Assembly: GCA_944321975.1 (NCBI GenBank)
Contig: CALUNJ010000012.1
Span: forward strand, 1-42,044
Source of the DNA: an uncultured Paraprevotella sp.
GTDB taxonomy: Bacteria; Bacteroidota; Bacteroidia; Bacteroidales; Bacteroidaceae
DNA length: 42,044 bases
Direction: 5' to 3'
The notes beneath the pieces were generated by a model. The model worked only from the letters and a program-made list of their open reading frames with translations. It was not told the DNA's origin and did no database searches. Each line of letters begins with the position of its first letter. Position 1 is the first letter of the stretch. Both the position numbers and the translations under genes were made by a program. Shown piece by piece: positions 1-6,651 of this stretch.

Positions 1-119
1 TAATCTTGATATTTTATTTAGCATACTCTGAAGTGCGGCAAAAGGATACGCGTTTCAGTCCAATGGCGGACAAAATCCCCTTTTTTTAAAGGCTGATTCT
101 TCCTCTTTGCTTATAAAAC

Positions 120-163
120 GCAAGAAACGCACACTGAATTTCAATCAGTTATGCGTTTCTTGC
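120..163 (-). terminator. Rho-independent terminator of tRNA-Thr
   Basis: A 12-bp perfect inverted repeat (GCAAGAAACGCA at 120-131 pairs with 152-163) lies just 3' of the tRNA on the minus strand. Read on that strand it is followed by GTTTTAT, as expected for an intrinsic terminator. An inner ACTGA/TCAGT pairing could extend the hairpin. Confidence 0.7.
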
Positions 164-168
164 CTTTG

Positions 169-241
169 AGCCGACACGGGGACTCGAACCCCGGACCCTT
201 TCATTACGAATGAAATGCTCTACCAACTGAGCCATGTCGGC
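169..241 (-). tRNA. tRNA-Thr (anticodon CGT)
   Basis: Read on the minus strand, the 73-nt sequence folds as a cloverleaf. The 7-bp acceptor stem is GCCGACA/TGTCGGC, the D arm contains AGTTGGTAGAGC, the 5-bp anticodon stem is TTTCA/TGAAA around the loop TTCGTAA (anticodon CGT, reading the Thr codon ACG), and the T arm contains GGTTCGAGTCC. The discriminator base is T and CCA is not encoded. It has its own promoter upstream and a hairpin terminator downstream, so it is probably a single-gene transcript. The isotype rests on the anticodon alone. Confidence 0.95.
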
Positions 242-256
242 TTGTGATTTCGGGTG

Positions 257-286
257 CAAAGGTAAGACTTATTTTTTAATCTCAAA
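257..286 (-). promoter_or_regulatory. Promoter of tRNA-Thr
   Basis: On the minus strand, TTTG (283-286) is followed after 18 nt by TACCTTTG (257-264). This fits the Bacteroidales -33/-7 promoter consensus TTTG-N19-21-TAnnTTTG closely. It lies 16 bp ahead of the tRNA 5' end. Confidence 0.65.
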
Positions 287-326
287 AATAAAATCGATTT
301 TTTTTCATTTAAAAATAGGAAAAAAC

Positions 327-334
327 TATCTTTG
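327..334 (+). promoter_or_regulatory. -7 box of the GH105-GH2 operon
   Basis: TATCTTTG matches the Bacteroidales -7 consensus TAnnTTTG. It lies 23 bp before the GH105 start codon, implying a very short leader. No clear TTTG -33 box is seen at the expected distance in the T-rich stretch upstream. Confidence 0.6.
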
Positions 335-357
335 CCTTGATTTTAGACCCAAATCTT

Positions 358-1524
358 ATGAAAAAGTACGTGTGGTTACCTCTAATCCTGTTATGCCTGT
401 GCAGTGTGGCATCCGGGCGTCTGCCTGAAAAAAAAGACATCATCGAGAAAATGACGCTGGTCAACGACCATTTCATGAGCGAATGGCCTAATCCTGGCGA
501 CTCCATACACATCAAGGGGCACCGCCCCTCCAATATTTGGCCCCGCGCCGTCTACATGGAAGGATTGCTTGCCCTGAATGAGGTCGACCCACAAAAGAGA
601 TATGTGGACTATGCCATAGACTGGGCCGTGGCCAACCTGTGGGGATTTCGAGGCGGGGCGCATACACGCAATGCGGACAATCAGTGTTGCGCCCAAGTGT
701 ACATAGACCTTTACCGGATGCATGGCAACAAACAAGTGTTGGGACACACCGAACGCATGGTGAACAACATTGTGAACAGTACCCAGCGGGATGACTGGTG
801 GTGGGTGGACGCCTTGCAAATGGCCATGCCCGTATATGCCAAAATGGGAGTGGAAAAAAGGGACATCCGCTATTTCCGCACCATGATGGAACTCTACAAG
901 CACACCCGCGACCACATTTCCCACATGGGGTTGTATAATCCCGTCGAAGGATTGTGGTGGCGCGACGCCGATTTCCTTCCTCCTTATAAAGAGCCCAACG
1001 GAGAATTCTGCTATTGGAGCCGGGGAAACGGATGGGCGATGGCCGCTTTGGTGCGCACGCTGGAAGAAATCAGCAAAACAACGGATTTGTTTCCGCCTGA
1101 CGGCGCAACCGAGATTTCGGAGATCCGCCAGTGGCTTGAACAAGATTTTGTGGCCATGGCCTTTGCCGTGAAAGCCTGCCAACGTGAAGATGGTTTTTGG
1201 AATTGCAGCCTGAAAGACGAGAGCCATTATGGAGGAAAGGAAACAACGGGCACTTCACTGTTCGTCTATGGCATCGCTTATGGCATACGGAAGGGGCTGC
1301 TCTCTCCCGTGGCGTTCGGCCCTGTCGTGGAAAAAGCATGGAAGGGCCTTTCAACAGAAGCCGTACATCCTGACGGGTTCCTCGGCTACGTGCAAGGCAC
1401 AGGAAAAGAGCCCAAAGACGGACAACCTGTGACTTACGACAGCCATCCGGATTTCGAAGACTTCGGAGTGGGATGCTTCTTGCTTGCAGGCTCGGAGATG
1501 GCCAAGTTGTCCATGCTTGATTAA
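358..1524 (+). CDS. GH105-family unsaturated glycuronyl hydrolase, exported
   Basis: Glycoside hydrolase family 105 enzymes remove the 4,5-unsaturated uronic acid left at the non-reducing end of an oligosaccharide after a polysaccharide lyase has cut pectin (rhamnogalacturonan) or a related uronic-acid glycan. The protein has 389 residues, the usual family size. It starts with a signal peptide (MKKYVWLPLILLCLCSVASG) and shows an (alpha/alpha)6-barrel-like pattern of Trp/Gly-rich helices. Visible family motifs are DDWWWVD at residues 145-151, where D151 is the likely catalytic Asp, and YWSRGNGW near 219-226. The ATG at 358 was chosen over an in-frame codon at 337 because it directly precedes the signal peptide and follows the -7 box. 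The GH2 gene begins 37 bp downstream, so the two are probably co-transcribed. The family is well supported; the exact substrate is not visible. Confidence 0.85.
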   Translation: MKKYVWLPLILLCLCSVASGRLPEKKDIIEKMTLVNDHFMSEWPNPGDSIHIKGHRPSNIWPRAVYMEGLLALNEVDPQKRYVDYAIDWAVANLWGFRGGAHTRNADNQCCAQVYIDLYRMHGNKQVLGHTERMVNNIVNSTQRDDWWWVDALQMAMPVYAKMGVEKRDIRYFRTMMELYKHTRDHISHMGLYNPVEGLWWRDADFLPPYKEPNGEFCYWSRGNGWAMAALVRTLEEISKTTDLFPPDGATEISEIRQWLEQDFVAMAFAVKACQREDGFWNCSLKDESHYGGKETTGTSLFVYGIAYGIRKGLLSPVAFGPVVEKAWKGLSTEAVHPDGFLGYVQGTGKEPKDGQPVTYDSHPDFEDFGVGCFLLAGSEMAKLSMLD

Positions 1525-1561
1525 TGATAAGACAATATCCACCCTATTAACCTATATTTCC

Positions 1562-4513
1562 ATGAAGAAAAAACATCTCTTAGCCTTAGCCGTTATGGCA
1601 ACCGCCTTGATCCCCCACTCGCGCCTCACAGCGCAAAATGACAAGGCTGACTTGTCGGGATCGTGGGAATTCCAAATCGACCGCACGGGGACGGAACAGG
1701 CGAAAATCCTGCAAGGACATCCGCTGGCAGACAAAATCCGGTTGCCGGGCAGCATGCCCCAACGCCTGAAGGGCGACAGCCCCTCGGTGGACACCCGATG
1801 GACCGCGTCCATCTACGACAGTTCCTACTTCTTCAACCCGCACTTGGAAAAATACCGCAGGGCGGACAACTTCAAGTTGCCTTTCTTTCTCACTCCAGAC
1901 CGGCACTATGTGGGTGTGGCATGGTATCGAAAGGAAATCAACATCCCGGCAGAATGGAAAGGCCGGCGGGTAATGCTGTTTCTGGAACGCCCGCACATTG
2001 AAACGGAAGTATTCTTGAACGGCAAGCCGGCAGGCCGTGCCCACAGCCTTTCAGTCCCGCACGTCTTCGACCTGACCGGACGGGTCAGAAGCGGCAAGAA
2101 CACATTGGCCATACGCGTGGACAACCGAATCGAAAACGTGTGCGTGGGAGCCGACTCCCACAGCGTGACCGACCAGACACAAGGCAACTGGAACGGCATC
2201 GTGGGGCGCATCGAACTGCAATCCTCCCCGTTGCTCTATATTGAAGACCTCCAAGTTTATCCGGACATCCACCAGAAGACGGCAACCGTGAGGCTGCTTC
2301 TGAGACAACATCGTGCAAAGGGGAGTCCGGAAGCTGAAATCCGGCTTTCGGCTTGCAGTTTCAATTCCTCCCTCGAACATAAAGTGCCTGCGGCCAGCCA
2401 AAAAGTCAAGCTGGAAAATGGAACCGCAAGGGTGGAAATGACCCTGGAAATGGGCGACGGGATGCAATTGTGGGACGAGTTCTCCCCCGCCCTCTATCGA
2501 TTGGAAGCCACAGTCACCTCGTCTTATGGCACAGAGCGCAGAACGCAGACTTTCGGCATGCGGGAATTTAAGGCCCAAGGAAAAATGTTTTATGTGAACG
2601 GACGCCTCACCCAACTCCGAGGCACGGTGGAAAACTGCGACTTTCCCCTCACGGGCTATCCCCCGATGGATGAAACCTCCTGGGAACGTGTGTTCCGCAT
2701 CTGCCGGAGCTATGGCTTGAACCACATGCGTTTCCATTCTTATTGCCCGCCAGAAGCGGCCTTCGCCGCGGCCGACCGCGTAGGATTTTACTTGCAGCCC
2801 GAAGGGCCAAGCTGGCCCAACCATGGCGTGAAACTGGGCAACGGAATGCCTATCGACCGCTATCTGATGGAAGAAACGCAGCGGATGAACCAAGCCTACG
2901 GCAGCCATCCCTCGTTCTGCATGCTGGCTTGTGGCAATGAGCCAGCCGGAAATTGGGTCGCCTGGGTCAGCGACTTTGTGGACTATTGGAAACGAACGGA
3001 TTCCCGCCACGTGTACACCGGCGCTTCCGTGGGTGGCGGATGGGCCTGGCAGCCCCGCAACATGTATCACGTGAAAGCCGGAGTCAGAGGGCTGGACGAA
3101 TGGCGCAGGAAACAGCCCGAAAGCCAGTTTGATTTCCGCGCCAAGATTGACACCGTAAGCGTCCCGTTCGTTTCCCACGAAACGGGCCAGTGGTGCGTAT
3201 TCCCGAACTTCGATGAAATCGACAAATATACGGGAGTGAACAAAGCCCGCAATTTCGAGATTTTCCGGGATCTCCTCAGGGAAAACCACATGGACGGGAT
3301 GGCACACAAGTTCATGATGGCCTCCGGAAATCTGCAAAAGCTATGCTACAAACACGAAATCGAACGAACCCTCCGCACTCCGGAGTATGCCGGTTTCCAA
3401 CTGCTTGCCCTGAACGACTATTCCGGCCAAGGCAGCGCCGTGGTCGGCGTGACCGATGTTTTCTTCGATGAAAAGGAGTATTGCAGCCCTGAAGAGTTCC
3501 GCGAATTCTGCTCGCCGACCGTACTGTTGGCCCGCATTCCCAAATTCACTTATTGGGACGACGAGCCATTTCGTGCAGACGTTGAAATCGCCCATTTTGG
3601 AAAAGCACCCATACGCGACGGCGTCGTGACTTACGCCATCCGCGATGGTTTCGGCAAGATTTTCGCCCACGGCATCATCCGCCGCGGCGACATCGCCTTG
3701 GGCAATCATATCAGCTTGGGGGGCATCCCTCCATTCTCCTCCCCAAGCGGGGAAGCACGAAAGCTCACGCTGGAAGTCTGCCTGAAAGGGCACTATGACC
3801 TGAACAACGGTGTCAAGGAGCCGGTGTGCAGCAGGAACCATTGGGACTTCTGGGTCTATCCCAAAGCCACGCTGCAGGCCCTTTCCGCCCCGCTGCCGGA
3901 AGACCTCTATGTCACCGACTCGTTGGACGCCCAGGCTGAAAACACGTTGAGGGCCGGAGGGAAAGTGCTCATTTCGGCTGCCGGGAAGATCCGTTACGGG
4001 CAAGGCATCGTGCAGCAATTCCTCCCTGTGTTTTGGAATACAAGCTGGTTCAAGATGCGCCCGCCCCACACCACAGGACTGTACATCAACCACTACCATC
4101 CGGTATTCCGCAACTTTCCCACAGACTATTACAGCGACTTGCAGTGGTGGGAGCTCGTCAACCGCCAACAAGTCATGCTGTTGTCCGACTTTCCCGAAGA
4201 TTTCCAACCCATCGTGCAAAGTATCGACACATGGTTCCTGAGCCGTAAAATAGGCATGCTCTTCGAAGCGAATGTGAACGGGGGGAAACTGATGATGACG
4301 ACCCTGCCGCTGGATGCCGGCGAGGCCTATCCCGTAAGGACGCAAATGCGCAAAGCCATCCTCGACTACATGGCATCCGAAGACTTCCGCCCGTCACAGG
4401 CCATAGATTGGGACTGTGTCAAAGCCCTTTTCTCCAAAGAGACCCCCAAAGTGAACTTGTACACCCGCGACTCTCCTGATGAATTGAAGCCCCCAATCAC
4501 GCCCAAACACTGA
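1562..4513 (+). CDS. GH2-superfamily glycoside hydrolase, exported
   Basis: This is a large (983-residue) retaining glycosidase of the GH2 clan (beta-galactosidase/beta-glucuronidase type). A signal peptide (MKKKHLLALAVMATALIPHS) is followed by a jelly-roll sugar-binding domain (about 35-230), an Ig-like domain (about 235-345) and the TIM barrel. Barrel motifs are the GMREF segment, CGNEP with E460 as probable acid/base, and SHETGQW with E540 as probable nucleophile. The last roughly 300 residues form extra beta-rich modules. The start at 1562 was chosen because it opens the signal peptide; upstream in-frame codons lie inside the GH105 gene. Pairing with GH105 suggests sequential trimming of one uronic-acid-containing glycan. 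The SHETGQW form differs from classic LacZ, so the exact sugar removed is uncertain. Confidence 0.82.
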   Translation: MKKKHLLALAVMATALIPHSRLTAQNDKADLSGSWEFQIDRTGTEQAKILQGHPLADKIRLPGSMPQRLKGDSPSVDTRWTASIYDSSYFFNPHLEKYRRADNFKLPFFLTPDRHYVGVAWYRKEINIPAEWKGRRVMLFLERPHIETEVFLNGKPAGRAHSLSVPHVFDLTGRVRSGKNTLAIRVDNRIENVCVGADSHSVTDQTQGNWNGIVGRIELQSSPLLYIEDLQVYPDIHQKTATVRLLLRQHRAKGSPEAEIRLSACSFNSSLEHKVPAASQKVKLENGTARVEMTLEMGDGMQLWDEFSPALYRLEATVTSSYGTERRTQTFGMREFKAQGKMFYVNGRLTQLRGTVENCDFPLTGYPPMDETSWERVFRICRSYGLNHMRFHSYCPPEAAFAAADRVGFYLQPEGPSWPNHGVKLGNGMPIDRYLMEETQRMNQAYGSHPSFCMLACGNEPAGNWVAWVSDFVDYWKRTDSRHVYTGASVGGGWAWQPRNMYHVKAGVRGLDEWRRKQPESQFDFRAKIDTVSVPFVSHETGQWCVFPNFDEIDKYTGVNKARNFEIFRDLLRENHMDGMAHKFMMASGNLQKLCYKHEIERTLRTPEYAGFQLLALNDYSGQGSAVVGVTDVFFDEKEYCSPEEFREFCSPTVLLARIPKFTYWDDEPFRADVEIAHFGKAPIRDGVVTYAIRDGFGKIFAHGIIRRGDIALGNHISLGGIPPFSSPSGEARKLTLEVCLKGHYDLNNGVKEPVCSRNHWDFWVYPKATLQALSAPLPEDLYVTDSLDAQAENTLRAGGKVLISAAGKIRYGQGIVQQFLPVFWNTSWFKMRPPHTTGLYINHYHPVFRNFPTDYYSDLQWWELVNRQQVMLLSDFPEDFQPIVQSIDTWFLSRKIGMLFEANVNGGKLMMTTLPLDAGEAYPVRTQMRKAILDYMASEDFRPSQAIDWDCVKALFSKETPKVNLYTRDSPDELKPPITPKH

Positions 4514-4522
4514 CGCGGCACA

Positions 4523-4571
4523 AACAAGCATCCCGGAAAACAGACGACGCTGGCTTTCCGGGATGCTTGTT
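4523..4571. terminator. Bidirectional terminator hairpin
   Basis: A perfect 17-bp inverted repeat (4523-4539 with 4555-4571, containing AACAAGCATCCCGG) fills the 69-bp gap between the convergent GH2 and Cys/His-rich genes. It is followed by CATTTTTCATTT on the plus strand. It probably ends transcription from both sides. Confidence 0.75.
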
Positions 4572-4582
4572 CATTTTTCATT

Positions 4583-4876
4583 TCAACAACCACAACAACC
4601 ACCGTGACGATGGCGGTGATGACGGCGGTGGCGGTAGTCGCAGCAGTGCCCTTCGTGGTCACAGTCCCGGCACTCCCGGCACGCCTCATACCTGCGACAC
4701 CCCGCACACTTTGAACAGTCTGTGTCACAACGGCATTTGCGGCACTCGCAATCCTTGCAGCAACATTCCACCCGCTCTTTTTCCTTTTTCCTGTCCGGCC
4801 GCCCGTCTTGCGCGGCAAAAGCGGTGAAAGAGATGGCGCAAAAAGCCAAAAGAAATCCGAATAATACTTTTTTCAT
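4583..4876 (-). CDS. Small exported Cys/His-rich protein
   Basis: I do not recognise a family. The 97-residue product begins with a clear signal peptide (MKKVLFGFLLAFCAISFTAFA). The mature part of about 76 residues contains 18 cysteines, many as CxC, CC or CxxC, followed by a His-rich tail (DYRHRRHHRHRH) and a GGCCGC end. This composition suggests binding of several soft or transition metal ions, or extensive disulphide bonding, outside the cytoplasm; that is inference from composition. The start was chosen because AAAGGAG lies 6 nt upstream and the signal peptide begins there; a strong Shine-Dalgarno is unusual in this phylum. Earlier in-frame codons would add an unlikely leader. It is convergent with the GH2 gene, sharing the hairpin terminator, and its upstream side faces a copy of the dispersed intergenic element. 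Confidence 0.65.
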   Translation of the reverse strand: MKKVLFGFLLAFCAISFTAFAAQDGRPDRKKEKERVECCCKDCECRKCRCDTDCSKCAGCRRYEACRECRDCDHEGHCCDYRHRRHHRHRHGGCCGC

Positions 4877-5060
4877 AAAAACTCCTTTCACGATGAGGTG
4901 AATAAAAAAACGTTTCCGGGCACGCCCCTTTTTATCTGCAAACATACAGACAATCTGCAAAACGACCAAATAAAAAGTGCCCAAAAGAAGATTCTTTGCC
5001 CTCAAAAATGCCTACATGCGCCGCGCCCTCGTCAGCCGAGACGCATCCGGACACACCGCG

Positions 5061-5367
5061 GCGGAATAGCACAAAATTGCTCCCGGGAGGAACGCAAATT
5101 TTTCTCTTGGGAAAAGTCGATGGACCGCTTGAGAAAAAAAAGTTAATCGCTTGAGAAAAGCCCACGTGTCTCAACAGATGTCGGCTCAATTGATTATCAA
5201 GCAAATAAGACTTTCCTTCAAAATAGGACAATATGGACTTGGAAAAAGAGATTACGGAAGGGGGAAAGGATGCAACGAGGGCAAGACCACATGGGAGCCG
5301 ACGAGGGCTATCCCCCTCCCACGCCAGGGGAATCCGGCACTGGGGTACGAAGGCCTATTAGGACAGG
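5061..5367 (+). repeat. Dispersed intergenic element, copy 1
   Basis: This is one of five related elements in the window. It begins with GAATAGCACAAAATTGCTCC and shows the AAATAGGACAATATGGACTT block at 5220-5239 followed by ACGGAAGG. It ends in GGTACGAAGGCCT, which it shares with copy 5. The left arm of the inverted repeat has decayed here; only CGCTTGAGAAAAAAAAGTTAATCG-type sequence is left at about 5126-5157. It lies between the end of the hybrid regulator gene and the start of the Cys/His-rich gene, both on the minus strand. No conserved reading frame is shared with the other copies. Confidence 0.8.
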
Positions 5368-5406
5368 ACATCGTTGAACCGCCTGACTTTTCTCGACGAA
5401 CAATCT

Positions 5407-6651
5407 CTATTCTTTACGAGATGGCATTTCGGAAGACCCGCACGACAAATCCGTCCCTCCGTCCGAGCAGAGAGGCGGATGAATGCCGCCAGCCATCCCG
5501 CCAGAAGGAGCTTCCGCGTATTCTGTGGGAGTCACGCCATATTGTTTCTTAAACAAAGTGGAAAAATGCGACTGGCTGGTAAACCCCACGGCATAGGCAA
5601 TCTCCGTCACGGTGAGAGACCGGACAGTCTTCAGCAACCGGGCAGCCTGGCGCAGACGCAAGTTGCGGATAAAATCCCCGGCAGCCATTCCCGTCATGTC
5701 TTTCATGCGCCGATGCAGTTGCGTGCGGCTCATCCCGATTTCCCTGGCCAGCAATTCGACATTCAAATCCGAATTGCCCAAATTCTCATTCACGACTTTC
5801 ATGATGCGGTCCATCAAGGCTTTGTCGCCATCGGGCAACTCCACGGATGCCACCGCCCCTTTTTGAGACTGGCGGCCGGAGAATTTACCCCTCAGGAGCA
5901 AACGGTTGCCGATCAGGTTGCCGATCAACACATTCAACTCTTCCAGCCTGAAAGGTTTCTCCAAATAGCCATCTGCCCCCTGGGCCAGCCCCTTGATCCG
6001 GCAGGAAAACTCTGTCTGTGAAGTCAACAGGACTACCGGGATGTGGTTGGTATGAGGATTTTTCTTCACCTCTTTCAGCAGTTGAATGCCATCCATCCCG
6101 GGCATCAGCACGTCCGAAACAATGATATCCGGCAAACCGGAAAGCGTTTTCCGCCACCCTTCCTCCCCGTCGGAAGCGACATCCACCTGATAGCAAGCCG
6201 ACAGATTTTCCTGCAAGAAATGCCGAAGTTCTTCATCATCGTCAATCACCAGCACCCGGTAATTGGTCCGGCTCCTTTCCGGCTTTTCTTCTGTTCCCAT
6301 TCCCGTTTCGCCTGCCACGCAACCGTGCAGGGAAATGCCGGCGTCCGCCTGGTCCGTCACCATTTCTTCGTCCCGCAGGTGTGCATTGCCCAAAGGCAAG
6401 CACACCACAAACCGGCTTCCCCGCGTGTCCTTCCGGTTTTCAGCCACGATCGTGCCGTGGTGCAATCTCACCAAAAGCTGGCACAAGTTCAACCCGATGC
6501 CAAACCCCAAAGGAGTCGCCCCGCTATTGGCATCCCCCTGATAGAACCGTTCAAATATTTTTTCCAGTTCCTTTTCATTCAATCCTTTGCCTGTGTCCGA
6601 CACTGAAATCTCCATATACTCCCGAAGCCCCCGGAAGCCTCCTGCCGGCAT
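5407..6651 (-). CDS. Hybrid two-component regulator, C-terminal part (after frameshift)
   Basis: This frame continues the regulator whose 5' part is at 6579-9464. It holds the rest of the HATPase domain (SDTGKGL at 18-24, GFGIGLNL near 49-56). Next comes a receiver domain (about 131-245) with acidic pocket DDD at 137-139, phospho-acceptor D180, T210 and K232. An AraC-type double helix-turn-helix follows (about 285-390, ending TSQSHFSTLFKKQYGVTP). In an intact protein, sugar sensing in the periplasm leads to phosphorylation of the receiver and DNA binding upstream of carbohydrate genes. The listed start at 6651 is only the first ATG in this frame; no good ribosome-binding site is seen, so independent translation is doubtful. 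The joined product would be about 1350 residues, the usual length for these regulators. Confidence 0.8.
   Translation of the reverse strand: MPAGGFRGLREYMEISVSDTGKGLNEKELEKIFERFYQGDANSGATPLGFGIGLNLCQLLVRLHHGTIVAENRKDTRGSRFVVCLPLGNAHLRDEEMVTDQADAGISLHGCVAGETGMGTEEKPERSRTNYRVLVIDDDEELRHFLQENLSACYQVDVASDGEEGWRKTLSGLPDIIVSDVLMPGMDGIQLLKEVKKNPHTNHIPVVLLTSQTEFSCRIKGLAQGADGYLEKPFRLEELNVLIGNLIGNRLLLRGKFSGRQSQKGAVASVELPDGDKALMDRIMKVVNENLGNSDLNVELLAREIGMSRTQLHRRMKDMTGMAAGDFIRNLRLRQAARLLKTVRSLTVTEIAYAVGFTSQSHFSTLFKKQYGVTPTEYAEAPSGGMAGGIHPPLCSDGGTDLSCGSSEMPSRKE

Noticed and set aside
391-1227. Long minus-strand frame opposite the GH105 gene
   Set aside because: It is the antisense shadow of a GC-rich gene with clear family motifs on the plus strand; it has no start signals of its own.
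5151-5552. Open frame of 133 codons across element copy 1
   Set aside because: The same frame in copies 2 and 4 has stops, so the sequence similarity between copies is at DNA level and not a conserved protein.
6620-6640. Programmed ribosomal frameshifting in the regulator gene
   Set aside because: No X-XXY-YYZ slippery heptamer or strong downstream structure was seen; a simple one-base loss in a G-run is more economical.
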